In this document: positions 32,956 through 44,379 of the stretch, piece after piece | Numbering within the stretch: position 1 is the first letter of the stretch | How the letters are laid out: each line of letters begins with the position of its first letter | NCBI GenBank assembly: GCA_949130485.1 | Contig: OX422190.1 | Span: forward strand, 10,111,840-10,175,839 | Reading direction: 5' to 3' | DNA from: Agelas oroides | Taxonomy: Eukaryota; Porifera; Demospongiae; Agelasida; Agelasidae | Length of the DNA stretch: 64,000 bases | Notes under the pieces: model-generated | The model's input: only the letters and a program-made list of their open reading frames with translations | The model's database searches: none | Told to the model about the DNA's origin: nothing | Made by a program: the position numbers and the translations under genes

Positions 32956-33320
32956 TCTGTGAGGCTCTCTCACACTTGACTTACTACTGTGAGGCCTGAG
33001 GCTCACTCAAATTAACATTACGAGTGTGAGGCTCTCTCACACTTGACTTACCACTGTGAGGCTCACTCACAGTTACGCTACGGGTCAGAGGCTAACTCAT
33101 ATTGACATTACGAGTGTGAGGCTCTCTCACACTTGAGTTACCACTGTGAGGCTCACTCACAGATACGGTATGGGTCAGAGGCTAACTCATATTAACATTA
33201 CGAGTGTGAGACTCTCTCACACTTGACTTACCACTGTGAGGCTCACTCACAGATACGGTATGGGTCAGAGGCTCACTCATATTAACATTACGAGTGTGAG
33301 GCTCACTCACAGTTGCGTTA
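32956..33320. repeat. 90-bp tandem satellite
   Basis: CGAGTGTGAGGCTCTCTCAC recurs at 33021, 33111 and 33201 (last with one change). The CGAGTGTGAGGCTC part recurs at 33291, giving an exact period of 90. Each unit has inner palindromic pieces GTGAGGCTCTCTCAC and GTGAGGCTCACTCAC. Confidence 0.9.
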
Positions 33321-33955
33321 CATTATAAGACATTACTAGTTGTAAAGATGTTTTTGAGTTTTGGAAGGCTCACTTGTGACTAAGTTGCAACAGTAAGCTC
33401 AAGTATTGGAACCTCTCTATGTGCATGCTGTAGGTTTCTCTATGGGCTGGATCAGGGACTGTGTTAGGATAAGGACTTTACACTTTATACACGTGTATAT
33501 ATGTGGAGATGGATAAAGACAGGGTCTTTTGACTACAGCTGTCCTTCCTCTCGCAATTAAATACACTGTGGTAGCTAAGTGGAGATCCCCTGCGGACGGG
33601 GTTGCAGGCCTGGGTGGGTTGACTGTACAAGCACATTGCCTGAGCGGATACTCTCACTATTCACCACCTCAGCCTCCGGCTCAATTATCTCTAACTAAGG
33701 GGGTATCCTATGGTTAACTTTGGAAAATGGGAATGGGGCTGGGACAAGGAATTATTATTGGAGAGATATTCCTACATGCACAGTGAGAAGTCTAGCCTGG
33801 TGCTTAATGTTATGCTGTTTAGGTCTAGGGCATGCCTAAGGTGTTATGGTTGTTAGAACACGTGCATCTTCGGGTGGATCCATTGAAGGATGCTGCGGGT
33901 TCCCCATTTGGCAAGGCCGACAGACTTTATCTGTACCTGCATGTTCAGAAGTGGT
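33321..33955. other. Intron, nothing recognised
   Basis: No exon or element identified. Confidence 0.4.
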
Positions 33956-34600
33956 GTGTTGAGTGGGGAAGCACCAACACTGCTGGCACACCGATGTTCA
34001 TGATGTGAAAATTTCCACACATATATAAATAGTCTCGTACCCAGACCCTCCTCCAAAGAGGAAAGGAGGGCTGGCGAATATAGTACAGCCTCACACCATG
34101 GGCTAGCTGTTGCTACGGATTCTGCTAAAAGCTAAGCCTTTGAAGTTGCTTGCTGTGCAGTCAGCAAATTGGAGGTGTGCTAAGTAGGTCTGTAAAGGTG
34201 TGATGATTAAAGCTAAGTGGTTTGTGGTAAGGAAGTCCAGTACACTTGAGATAATTGCCACATCAGCCAATCAGATTGTGGTGCCGAAATTCCGAAATTC
34301 CGTGGAGGTACAAAAATGTTGTGCTATATTCACCAGACCCCCCTTTCCTCTTGGAGGGTTGAAGGGAGGTCTGGGACGAGACTAATATATAAAGTGTGAA
34401 GTTAAAACATGATGGGATATGGGGATGGGGCATTTATGGCTTAAATGGATGGGACATTTATGGCCTGAATGGGTGGGGCATTTATGGCTCAAATGGGCGG
34501 GGCAGTTATGGCAAAGTGAGTTACTGTTTTTTGGGAGATATATTCAAAAAACACTGGTCTTCAGGGGAGTACCCTTTTCCCCCTACGTCCACCTTGTGTC
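33956..34600. repeat. Dispersed repeat with GGGGCATTTATGGC minisatellite, copy 3 (interrupted)
   Basis: GTGTTGAGTGGGGAAGCACC up to 34029, then a foldback insertion, then continuation from 34385 (ATATATAAAGTGTGAAGTTA) into the GGGGCATTTATGGC tandem part and CACTGGTCTTCAGGGG tail. Confidence 0.75.
34030..34384. mobile_element. TAGTCTCG foldback element, copy 6
   Basis: Inverted ends TAGTCTCGTACCCAGACCC... and complement. An exact 9-bp duplication ATATATAAA lies at 34021-34029 and 34385-34393. The uninserted relatives at about 8035 and 31840 show the pre-insertion sequence. Confidence 0.9.
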
Positions 34601-34683
34601 CACCTGACGTCATTCACGTGATGAATACTCCCAGGCCTTCCCCGTTTTTGCTGGTCTTCCGCTGGTCTTCCGCTCCCGTGTAT

Positions 34684-34735
34684 TATTGTGAACGCAAACG
34701 GAAGGTAGAAACGGGAGAGGCCTGGGAACGAGGCT
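34684..34735. mobile_element. TAGCCTCG foldback element, right end only
   Basis: GCCTGGGAACGAGGCTA with a partly pairing left part (CCCAGGCCTTCCCCG near 34631). The left terminal TAGCCTCG is missing. Confidence 0.5.
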
Positions 34736-34740
34736 AGCTG

Positions 34741-34940
34741 TCTGACATGCACTGCTAGAGAATGTATGCCACCTCTATACAGATGGTAAAATTGTTCACA
34801 TTATTTTGATGCTAATTTTGTGTTTCAGCTGGGGGAGAAACAGACTTCCACTTTTAGAGAATGTTTACTATCTCTATATACAAAGATCCTATATTTTATC
34901 CAACTTTGTGTTTCAGCTAGAGGAAAAACTTTAATCACTT
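34741..34940. repeat. Tandem duplication of about 90 bp
   Basis: CACTGCTAGAGAATGTATGC... and CACTTTTAGAGAATGTTTAC..., each followed by TTTTGTGTTTCAGCT. The phrase TTTGTGTTTCAGCT appears twice (about 34817 and 34902). It resembles an acceptor but is followed by short frames only. Confidence 0.5.
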
Positions 34941-35070
34941 TTTATGAACATTGCATAGTCTGTTTTAATTTAGTTCCTGTTACTACACAAAATTGTCATT
35001 TTGTACTCGATTCCTTGGGCTGTTCAAACACAGGCACAATTACTGTACTTCTTCGATCAGATGCTGCGGC

Positions 35071-35100
35071 TAGCCTCATTCCCAGGCATCCCCCGTTTTT
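35071..35100. mobile_element. TAGCCTCG foldback element, left end only
   Basis: TAGCCTCATTCCCAGGC without a matching right end nearby. Confidence 0.45.
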
Positions 35101-35208
35101 TGTTCTTTGATGATGACCCAAGCCACCAACTAATCCAAGGCCAAGTAGGCTCTATTATTACGAGCTGTTGTTGTCTAAGTTTAACTAGATATTTGCTCAC
35201 CATCTCAG

Positions 35209-35289
35209 ACCACTCCTTCCATCCTTCACCCTCCCTGGAACCGGCTGCTGTTCAGGAAATGACCCCCTCTCTCCATCACCAACATTCAG
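35209..35289 (+). CDS. Possible Pro/His-rich linker exon
   Basis: A CCATCTCAG acceptor and a GTAACA donor bound 81 nt, phase 1/1. It would fit between the exons ending at 28747 and starting at 39622 without a frameshift. Reads HSFHPSPSLEPAAVQEM then TPSLHHQHS. The low-complexity linker peptide has no domain, so support is limited to splice signals and phase. Confidence 0.4.
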
Positions 35290-36330
35290 GTAACATGGTA
35301 ACTAGCTGTCTGGATTGTTGAGTCACAGTCATGCCTTATCTGTTACAATTGAAAACAAATAAAAAATGCATTGCGTTGTAGAACAAGAGAGTGTTAGGAT
35401 GAAATGATGTGAACGTCTTAGTAACTCAGTTACACTGTGTGGTATATATGGTGAATACCCTAAGTTTGACCCGCAAACTCCAATGAACTCTATCATTGAG
35501 TGTCAGTAAGTGCTTACTGCAAGCAGTGCCCACAGCACATTGAATGGACAAGGACGGTAACCCTGCTAGCTGTCTGCAGTTGGGTGTGGTGCTGCACTTC
35601 GACCACCATCATGCTTTCTCTGCCACCATCATGCTTTCTCTGTCACTATTTTGCTCATGGTGTTCATGCATCAAGGCTTGCTGTGGGATATTTTGCATAA
35701 ATGCATCACACCCATATGTATCAAGTAGCTGCATTTGAATTTTGCTGTTTTACATTGCTGTGTTAGTTGCATGCTGTTTTGTTGCCTACTGCATGTGTCT
35801 TAACAAGCTACTTGTTATTGCTTTATTACACTGGAATTCCAAATCACTGCACAGTGCACTTAATTGTAATTTGTTTAACCCTTTTCCAACCAATGACTGC
35901 AACAGTGTGTCTTCCAGAAAAAGAGGGAAAGGACCAATAATCCTATTTAGTGAAGTAAGGGGGGTGGGGGTCAAGTGTAGAATGCGAGGCAGAGAGATGC
36001 TCCTGATGCTAGCGGGAGGCTGGTGAGCTTCAGCGTTGAGGGGTGAAGAAGCAGGGCGCTTCCGCGAAGTAGCTGGCGTGTCCATCGTTGCTGCGGGCGG
36101 TCCGCGTTCGCGGTAGACACTTTAACAGTAGACAGCTGAGTGGCTTAAATAAACTTAATATTTCGACTTTGGGATGAGTCTTCTTAGTGAAGTAAGGAAG
36201 GGGTGGGGGTGATGGAAGGCCATATAAGACATCTGTTTTTAATAATAGATGACATCATCACATGGTCTGCAGTGCTAAGAAATGACTGAATGCGGAGAAC
36301 TTTGGAGAGAACAAGCAAAGATGTGGATGT
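35290..36330. other. Intron; short direct duplication
   Basis: TAGTGAAGTAAGG followed by GGGTGGGGGT occurs at about 35948 and 36184. A minus-strand frame beginning MDTPATSRKRPASSPLNAE (36085 downward) is open but has no splice or homology support. Confidence 0.4.
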
Positions 36331-36385
36331 TTTTGCTGAGAGAGTGAAAAATCAATATTCACGAGTGTCTACTGTCACCACAGTA
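36331..36385. mobile_element. SINE tail fragment
   Basis: GCTGAGAGAGTGAAAAATCA resembles the SINE tail at about 29490, followed by an inverted GTCTACTGTC block. Confidence 0.4.
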
Positions 36386-37255
36386 ACATCAAGCCCTTGA
36401 TGCTAAAGTTACTCCATCTAGCAAGCTTTGACAGTCTAGAGATGTTTCGGATTCACAAAGAAAGAAAAAAGCAGGAAAGCCTTGTAAAACTGTTTCAAAG
36501 CCGTTGTGCACATGGACAGCACTACAAACCTCAACTGCCATAGTCTCGCCAAAGAGTGCCCACTCTGGAGTGAGCTTCGCAAGGCTAATGAAGTGTACTC
36601 GTAGAGTTTGAGAAGCACAGCCTTGAGCACTATGCACACCGGAAGTAAGAAACCTTGTGTTATACTTTATCAAAGGTTATTACAAGGTTGCTTTGCATAG
36701 ACAAACGTACCTAACACAGTCGTGCTCACAGTAACATGGTGCTGTTTAGAGTATTGTGTGCTGTCAGGACTTGACTTCAAAGCCACTGGCAGCTTCGTTG
36801 TATGTTACTGTTTGTCCACTTACAGCTTCAAGGGCACTGAGTCACTATAAACATGACATGGGCACTCTTTCATGGTTAAATGCGGAAACACTTGAAAGAG
36901 TGCCCACTCCACCTTTGGCAGACTTGTAAAGTGCTCCACTCATGGGCATCCTTTGTGATACTCTGGTATTTAGCACAGACATATGTACAACAAACTATTC
37001 AATCAGGCAGAATTGAAGACACAGCCATTGTTAACTGACTTTATGACCTAGCAACCTGCAAAGAAAAATTTGCCACTACCTCTGAGGATGTGAAGGGGGC
37101 TGATGCAGACTGTTGCTGAATTTATTGCAAAGTCCGTTCACCAGTTGCAGGTGTGGGTGATGCATTTGGCTGAGCAGCAGTGCTTGTCCCATGTCAGGCT
37201 ACAATGACTGCTCAGATAGATAAATGTTGAAAATTCAGAGTTATTTACTGTAAGT
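36386..37255. other. Intron, nothing recognised
   Basis: Short frames only. Confidence 0.4.
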
Positions 37256-37320
37256 GACAGTAGGCACTCATGATCTGGATCCCTGATTTTCTGTGGATTT
37301 ATTTCTCATTCTCTCAGGGA
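37256..37320 (+). mobile_element. SINE tail fragment
   Basis: GACAGTAGGCACTCATGATC plus CTGTGGATTTATTTCTCATT match the tail of the tRNA-derived SINE. The tRNA head is absent. Confidence 0.55.
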
Positions 37321-38301
37321 CAAAGCATAATGACCTATGTGACACAAGTGATGTGCACTCCCTGTATTGGCGATGTGTATATTTTTCATCACATTGGTGT
37401 ATTACTTGCTGACAATTGAATATTACTTGCTGACAATTGAATATTACTTCGTGTATTTCGGATAAAGCCCTGGTAGGCATGCTCTAACTATAACTTGTAT
37501 ACCCTATTGTAGCTGTTGAGACAATTATGGCATCACAATTTTCAAATTTCTGTGGGAAGAGGGGGATCCCAGTGCCGCCCTCTGTATGAAACCTTGCATC
37601 GGGTATCAGGACAGGAAAGTAATTGAAGTGTTAGACATTACATAATTCTTGGATCCATGATTCAAAACAGTTGACATTCTAAAGGAAGAAATGCTACAAC
37701 ACCTCTAAGTCATCGCTAGCAGTTCATTTATCTCAGCTGGTCTACAAAATACAAATGCAATTGTTTGGGACAAGGTTTGAAGATACCAGTTGTTCAAGTT
37801 GTTCACCTACTGTTGAGACACATGATTAAATCACCTCTTCTGAAGTTGGCCACTAAAAAAGTCTAATCAAAAAATACTACTATGATTGTGAATGGTGCGC
37901 CAACTGCTCAAACTTGACCAGAAGATATCTAGGTACAGTTGCTACCCTCTGAATGGCTGTTTAGTGTAGCTCTTGACCCTGCTAAACTTGTCTTTCTCCA
38001 TAGCGACTTACCATCATCTATAGATGTGTATGCTTTCTTGTAGCTTGTCACTAAGTTTATGTATGTCTATAATATGCATTAGCAGGAGGACCTGAATGAC
38101 TAGTGGATATTCATAATCTACAATCATTATTATGATTAGTAAACTAATTGTTTTATCATAGCATCTTCTGTATTTGTTGAAATTCTAACAGACTTCTTTT
38201 GTGACACGTGAGGATGTGGGGCTGCTACAAATTAGTGCATGCTGGTAGTATCAACTAGTTGACAATAGTTGTGTAACGTTGACTTCTAGGTTGTATAGGT
38301 T
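37321..38301. other. Intron, nothing recognised
   Basis: A short direct repeat TATTACTTGCTGACAATTGA occurs twice at about 37400-37442. No exon seen. Confidence 0.4.
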
Positions 38302-38372
38302 TGTACCCTGAGTGCATCTTCATGTATTCCCGAGGGCAAAGCCCAGAGGGAATACATAAAACTACAGTCAGG
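38302..38372. repeat. Short inverted repeat
   Basis: GTACCCTGAGTGC ... TGTATTCCC pairs imperfectly with GGGAATACATAAA ... CAGGGTAC. Confidence 0.55.
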
Positions 38373-38513
38373 GTACATCCACAGAAGCCCATTATACAGC
38401 TGACTTGTACCATGGTAACACTAATTGACCACAATGACATCAAACACACCAATTAGGTGGTTATTTAGCGACCATGCAGTTGGCTCTGCTGCCTCTGACA
38501 GAGTAGTCTGCAT

Positions 38514-38772
38514 AGCCAGACCCAACCTAGAAGAAAGGGTCTGGTCCACTGCCTAACACAGATTTGTCAGCATGCATGTAGACAGTTAACTAAGCATATG
38601 CTACTGTTTCTGATCATAGATTTCACACTAGCAGAGTACAAGGTGCAAAGTTCTTCAGAGCTGCACTAATCTGTAGCCACTTACCAACTTGTATCACACT
38701 CCCAATTATCTGTAAGGTGTTCAAAACAAATCCATGTTAGGCAGTGAAGCAGACCCTTTTGGGTTGGGTCTG
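38514..38772. mobile_element. Inverted-repeat element, GCCAGACCCAACC ends
   Basis: The left arm GCCAGACCCAACCTAGAAG..GGTCTGG..CACTGCCTAAC is complemented at the right (GTTAGGCAGTG..CAGACCC..GGTTGGGTCTGGC). About 260 bp. Probable MITE. Confidence 0.6.
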
Positions 38773-39621
38773 GCCACGTGAGACTACTGACTGAGTGGAT
38801 CACTGAACACAACTTGCAAGTGAGAAATGTCCTATATAGGGACATTTTGGGGACCAAAGATGCCATAAAGCTTGCAAGTTGTTATTCCTGTTTACTATCA
38901 AACTCGGGAAAAAAGGACAGTAGTAAGTACTCTCTCACTACAATCCATCTGATTTTGTGTGGTTTTGACACATTATGCAGCGAAACAGCATGCAGCCATC
39001 CACTCGATATTTTCGGCAAAAGGGATGTGCGTTTTAGGCATTTTCATGGTACAGTGGAAACTATCTACCAGAATTTGCATCCTAGTAAGCAGTTGGAAAT
39101 TACTATCATCCAAGTCCCAATCTTCCATTTGTAGGAAAATTTTTCTTTATTCTCTTACTCGTACCAGCAGGTGGCAGATACCGGAGCTTCTCTAACAAAC
39201 TCTGCGCTATACGTCAGCCATAGCTACAAACTCAACAGCAGGCACTCAAATGAATAACAAGCAGATTGTTGTTTTCCGGTGAACTCTCTCAAAAATCAGT
39301 TTATGAAATCGACTACAAACCAGGGTATCTCCATGTACCCTAGGATAATGATGGTTATACACTTAGGTAGCATCTTTCATCCACCCATGCACTGTAGTAA
39401 GAAACATTGTAGTCAACAACCTTAACTGCAACTGACTAATCAACTAATTGTTCTCGCCTTAAGTACCTGGTTGTCACTGGTATGCACTACATAGGGTTGA
39501 ACTGACATATTTGAACCAATTAATCGGATACTTGGATCAGTGTTGATTTAGGCACCAATGTTACAGCTCTAGTGGGAAGTCATGACTGCATTGTGTTTTT
39601 CTTTTTTCTTTGTATGTGCAG
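38773..39621. other. Intron, nothing firm
   Basis: A frame at 38778-39134 is open but shows no domain and no suitable splice sites. Confidence 0.4.
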
Positions 39622-40364
39622 CTACTTCAGCTTGTCAAGAACTGAGTAAAGCTGCTGAGTTTGCACGTGAGAACCAACAAGCCATCAAAGCCAAGTTCGC
39701 AAATTTCCAGACAGACGTATGTGACAAGCTGATCAAGAATGAAATTGATACTGAAAAGTTTAGATTGTTTGTCATGAACCAATTCCCACCTGGTGATTGC
39801 ATCCCCCCATCCCCAGCCAGCTTGACAGAAATCTTCAAAGCAATTACTCGCCATGGTTTGTGGGATTATTTCAACTACTCCCCACTCATAAAAATTGGCA
39901 GAAAGTTTGGTGCACATGACGCTGAAATGGAAGATTGGGTACAAACTTACAAGAAAGATCTGAAGGCTTTCTCCTTAATGATCAAACTTAAAGATTACAT
40001 TGAAGCTGACCTTGATGTCGACAACCTTGATGTTGATGACCTTCCTCCAGCAAAAAGAGCAAAGTACGATCCTTGCTACAATTGTTCAGTGCAATGGAAA
40101 ACAAATATTTCTGTTGACCACTCCTTGCAATACCTCTCTGAAGTGTGGGAAGGGTTCTCTTGTCGTTACCTTATGCCCGATTCCCCACCAACAGCCTTGC
40201 TTCATCGCGTTTGCAGGGGCTGTCTGTCAGTCACATGGCTTGTTCCCAAGGGCCTGATGTCAACACTTCTCAAAACAGCGACAATTGACACAGACTTTTT
40301 CAAAAGACATTGTATTCTAAGAGTAATGGTGGAGAAAAAGTGTGTCTATGAAGAAAGCACATCT
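39622..40364 (+). CDS. Repeated-module exon (module 2)
   Basis: 743 nt, phase 1 in and phase 0 out, TGTGCAG acceptor and GTAAGT donor. About 247 residues. It has a helical half with an aromatic FxxxFGAHDAEMEDWVQTYKKD-type stretch (here IGRKFGAHDAEMEDWVQTY). The second half contains LSVTWLVPKGLMSTLLKTA and HCILRVMVEKK, the counterparts of FTFLIPETVVSAF and GILRIELNE in module 1. It is the most diverged of the four module copies. Function unknown. Confidence 0.75.
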
Positions 40365-41230
40365 GTAAGTTTCCTTTGGAGGGATATGTAGTCCCACACT
40401 ATATTTTACACCACGCCAAAATATTGAATGTGTTAATTGTAGTTGAATTGAAACTTGTAGAAATGTACTCCAAACCAAGACTGCTGAGTTATTTATGACA
40501 TCACTGGCCCTTCAACAAAAGTTGTAGTACTTTTACATAGACAAAAAGGACAAGTATTATGGTGTTTGCTGGTTTATGTTGTAAGTGCTTTTCTCAGCAA
40601 CTTTAGTTTGCATTTTTTTTGTCTTTGAGGCTAACCACACCCCAATTGGAAAGAAAATGGTGACGTGAATGCTGATAGCTTGAATGCAGGTGGACAAATC
40701 AGTTTGTTCCTGCCATAAATAATGTATCTGTATCTGAGTTGTGTAAGCCTATTGAGAGACGTCAGTCGGTGTTGTCAAGAAGTGCCATTGCCATCAAAAA
40801 CACTGTGGAGGCATGGGATGTGCTGTAGTGCAGCAATTAAGCCAGTAGCTAAGTCTGCACTTCACTGAAGTGTCAAAGCGACTTGTAGCTCAGTGTGGTT
40901 GTGGTGTATTGGCAGTCTGCTACCAGAAAGTTGTAGCTAATAGATCTAGCTTGCTAACAATGTACCTACCTTAGCTTTTATACAAGGCTCCAGAGCTGTA
41001 AGTCAGGATGAGGTTTGTGTGTTCACTAAAGTGTCAACATCTTTAATCATAACTCAGTGGTTTTAAAAAAATCGCGTATTCTCATCTTTATAGCAAACGT
41101 GGGTACCTTCATGCTAAGATAGCTAATTGGCCACTGTAAATCCTGTGTCACCACAGGTCCAATTTTGTGATGGCAAATGTTTGGCCATGTATAGTCTCTG
41201 TGGATTACCTCTCAGCCTTAGCACTTCAAC
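40365..41230. other. Intron or intergenic interval
   Basis: No exon seen. If the locus is two genes, the first one's 3' end would lie here, but no convincing terminal exon or polyadenylation signal was found. Confidence 0.4.
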
Positions 41231-41664
41231 CAAGAGCACATGAGAACGGGCGGCTAGAGTAAGAGTGTGTACCTCCGTAAATTTGAAACCGGGCGGAATT
41301 ATTGAACTGTTACTAAAAATAGTAAACGTACTGCGCATGCGTCCCAGGCTTGGTGTAGCGCATAGCGACCAACCGGCTCGACATGGCTACAGCGGAGTCC
41401 GCTCGGTCGGCGCTTTTATCGCATTTAGCGAAGTCAGCAAAAAGGTTTTGTGCGCTTAAAGATGTTAAAGATTTTGTTTGCAAGTGGTATCCAAGCTTGG
41501 AAGTGGAAGTGGAAGTGGTGAGCGTGGCGCGCGCACGCGCCCGTGGCTTTGCTCTTGCACGTGACCAGGTGTTCTATTTTTAGTAACAGTTCAATAATTT
41601 TGCCCGGACTACTGGCTTGGAGTTACACGCTCTTACTCTAGCCGCCCGTTCTTATGCGCTCTTG
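41231..41664. mobile_element. CAAGAGCRCA inverted-repeat element, copy 1
   Basis: CAAGAGCACATGAGAACGGG.. at the left and its near-complement ..CGTTCTTATGCGCTCTTG at the right. Inner arms also pair (GTTACTAAAAATAG / CTATTTTTAGTAAC). An exact 7-bp direct repeat CTTCAAC flanks it (41224-41230, 41665-41671). The larger relative at 58429-59357 shares both ends. Confidence 0.8.
41383..41517 (+). CDS. Possible alternative first exon inside a transposon
   Basis: The ATG at 41383 opens 45 codons (MATAESARSALLSHLAKSA ... DFVCKWYPSLEVEVEV) to a GTGAGC donor in phase 0. The RING exon at 41899 is entered in phase 0, so the two can be joined. The surrounding 120 bp is GC- and CpG-richer than its neighbours. 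The sister element at 58.6 kb has a similar peptide (NFVLRCYPRLTVEE), so the exon may be transposon-derived coding sequence rather than host-made. Confidence 0.4.
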
Positions 41665-41898
41665 CTTCAACTGAAGATACTTCAATGACAACTGTATCTA
41701 GCTGTGGTGTCAAACTTCAGTAAGTCCTCTTAGGCTTGGAAAGAATGGCTAAAACATTGGACATACACCCATGCACACTTTCGTCCCTTTTCATTCATTA
41801 CTATATATTTTTTCTTTCCACTTGGGGTGTACTTTTTGAGTTGCTCTGCCAGCTTTACTGTGTGGTGTTAGAATCATCTTACCTGCTGAACTCTACAG

Positions 41899-42247
41899 GA
41901 ATCACAACCTGGTCAACAGAGAGAAATGCTTGGGGGCTACCACTGCGAGCTTGTGAAACCACTTCCATATGAAACAGAATGCCCAATCTGCTTTCTAATA
42001 CTTCGTGATCCTTATAAATCTGAATGTTGCAGCAAAAGCTTCTGCTACTTGTGTATTGAACGAGTCAAAACTGACAATAAACCCTGTCCAATGTGTAGGG
42101 AATGTAACTTTGAAGTATTTCCAAATGAGAGACTGGAAAATTGCTTCAAGAAAATTCACGTTTTGTGCAAATACAGCAACTCTGACTGCAAGTGGAGAGG
42201 GAAACTAGCAGAGTTAGAGAACCACTTGAGTGAGGTTGATCACTCTG
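41899..42247 (+). CDS. RING / TRAF-type zinc-finger exon
   Basis: 349 nt, phase 0 in and phase 1 out. After ESQPGQQREM comes LGGYHCELVKPLPYETECPI, then the RING-like cysteines (CPIC ... SECCSKSFCYLC ... CPMC). A TRAF-type finger follows (CKYSNSDCKWRG ... HLSEVDH). RING domains act as ubiquitin ligases or scaffolds. The His that normally precedes FC in this class is Lys here, so zinc binding or E2 activity may be altered. An internal ATG at 41926 (MLGGYH..) could also be the start of a second receptor. Confidence 0.8.
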
Positions 42248-42463
42248 GTGAGTCTTTCTAATGTAGAGAGCTAAATGTTTCTCCAAAGTAATTACTTTGC
42301 TACATGTACATGTATAAGCAGGGAAAGGATTTGAACTAACTGGTTTTCATAAGCTAGAGGTATATAGGAACTCCTGTTTAAGTATGAGATAATTTTGATA
42401 CAGCTTCTGGTTGGAATGAAATTGCAGCTGCATTTAACTTTCTGTTCTTTGCACATACTATAG

Positions 42464-44308
42464 CCATTCGTAGTGAAACACTACTCATCAGTGACGAGGA
42501 ATGGGACCCACCTACTAAATTTGATGTTGTGATTACTGAAATAGGTAGACTGCTTAATGAGTCAGCTTATGTGGGGGATCTAAAGATCTACTTGAAGTTC
42601 CACCAGCGTATTGACGTTTGCTTGTATGAACACTGTACAACTCCTCAGGAGACCATTATGGCACTCATTCCGCAATACATCAACTTCGGGCACACCCTTC
42701 TGCTGAGACAAATTGTTAATAAGGTTGGAGACAATCAGTCAAAAATTTTATTAACGCTCTATGAAGATGCACTTCTTCGCAAAAAGGTTCACAAACAAAG
42801 ACGTGACCCACTTACAGATGAAGAGATAGACGCATGCACTGGAAGTAAGAGGATGAAAGTTAAGTGTGATTGGAATGTTAATGCTCCAACTGAGGAGAAC
42901 GTTTCAAAGGTGCGAAAAACCATTAGTAGGAATTCACAAATCGATGAGAGTATGATTGTCTATGCTAACCAGACACCACGGTATGTCACTTTTCTGATCC
43001 CAGAAACTGAGATCGGTGCCTTCAGTAATCTGGATGAATACAGTCAAAGGGACCTAACTTGTAATGGCATCATAGCAATTGAAGTTGATGATGTGGTTAT
43101 AGACCTGCAATCTTTACAACCAGAGACCAAGAGCATGACTGATATATCCACATACACTTCTTCTGGAATGAAACGAGTTCCCTTAACTCATGACTCTCTG
43201 AAAGCAACTCACTGTAACTCAAAATTTCAGCAGCTCCTTTCTGAAGTAGGGACGTCACTTGCAGAGTCAGTTGAAGTTAGCAAGCTGAAGGACTTTCTGC
43301 AAAGTTTCAGCCATATTTTATACCCAGAAAGTCAGTATATTGATCCCACTCTCCTAAAAGACACAGAGTCCATACCCCAGATGTTCACAGCTTTGCAACC
43401 CCAGGTTTTAAACTTCCTAAATTGGGGTGTTCTATGGAAGGCTGTTGATGCTTTTGACATTAAAGTGACACCTGTTTTCCAATCTTACACAGATAGGTTT
43501 CCTCCTCACACTAAACTCTCCACTCTCCCAGACCCTCTGTCTGAAGAAGAGATTTTGGGATTCAAAGGATTTCAGAAGCTGCGAGTGACTCGTGGTGGTA
43601 GTAGTAGAATTGAATGGACACTGGGTGATATGCAGGCAGTGAGAGAAGCAGTGGAGAAGGCCACAGGAATTGATTGTGACTTCATCATTTATGCCTACTG
43701 GGAAGGAGGATTCACCACACACCAGTTCACTTTCCTCATTCCTAAGTCTATCAGTGGAATATTTGGAGAACTCTGTGAGGAAGACCTGGCAATCTTAGCT
43801 GGAGTAGGTGTCCAAAGGTTAGAGGTTGACTATGACACAGTTGCAGACAACATCCAGGAACTGTTCAAGGAACTTCCACTGGCTGAAACACCTGGCATTA
43901 GAGAAGACAATAGGACAAGGACCAAGAACTTTGGACTCGAGCACTTTATTCCTGAAGATGAAATGGAACAAATGAGTAAAGAAGAGTTCATTCATTTGAA
44001 TACTCTCATCACAAGCACTCCTGCAGGCAAACTTCAAGAGACATGTTCAAATGATTTCCTGAAAGTATTTGCAAAAAAGATGGGTAGCTGGAAAGACTTG
44101 GCTCCATATCTTGGGATCAATCAGTGGGATCTGGAGGATCTAGCAGAAAGTTATCCAAGAGATGAAGAGGAGCAGAAGTATGTGGCGCTGCTCAATTGGA
44201 AGAGTATTGATGTAAGTTCTGCTACTTATGAGAGGCTTGTGGAGTGCTTGTTGACACATGGACATGTTGATGATGCTAAAGAACTACTGCTACTGCTACA
44301 TTTTCAAG
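42464..44308 (+). CDS. Two repeated modules plus Death-like domain exon
   Basis: 1845 nt, phase 1/1, ACTATAG acceptor and GTCAGT donor, about 615 residues. Residues about 8-225 are module 3, close to module 1 (DEEWDPPTKF, LLRQIVNKVGDNQSKILL, RRDPLTDEEIDACTGSKRMK, VTFLIPETEIGAFSNL). Residues about 245-470 are module 4, more diverged (DPLSEEEILGF, FTFLIPKSISGIFGEL). The last 85 residues (FAKKMGSWKDLAPYLGINQW, DLEDLAESYP, ATYERLVECLLTHG) form a Death-fold domain. It feeds directly into the NACHT exon, as expected for an NLR. Confidence 0.85.
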
Positions 44309-44379
44309 GTCAGTTCGGACATTTGTGTGAACATTTGTATTTCAATTAGTAATGACGCATTGTGTGTTTCTTATCTCAG

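Noticed and set aside
35786..36085. Minus-strand frame starting MDTPATSRKRPASSPLNAE
   Set aside because: Good-looking start, but no splice support or recognisable domain and part of it overlaps a duplicated GC-rich block. Not called as a gene.
38778..39134. 118-codon frame as an exon before module 2
   Set aside because: No domain, poor splice sites, and partial overlap with an inverted-repeat element.
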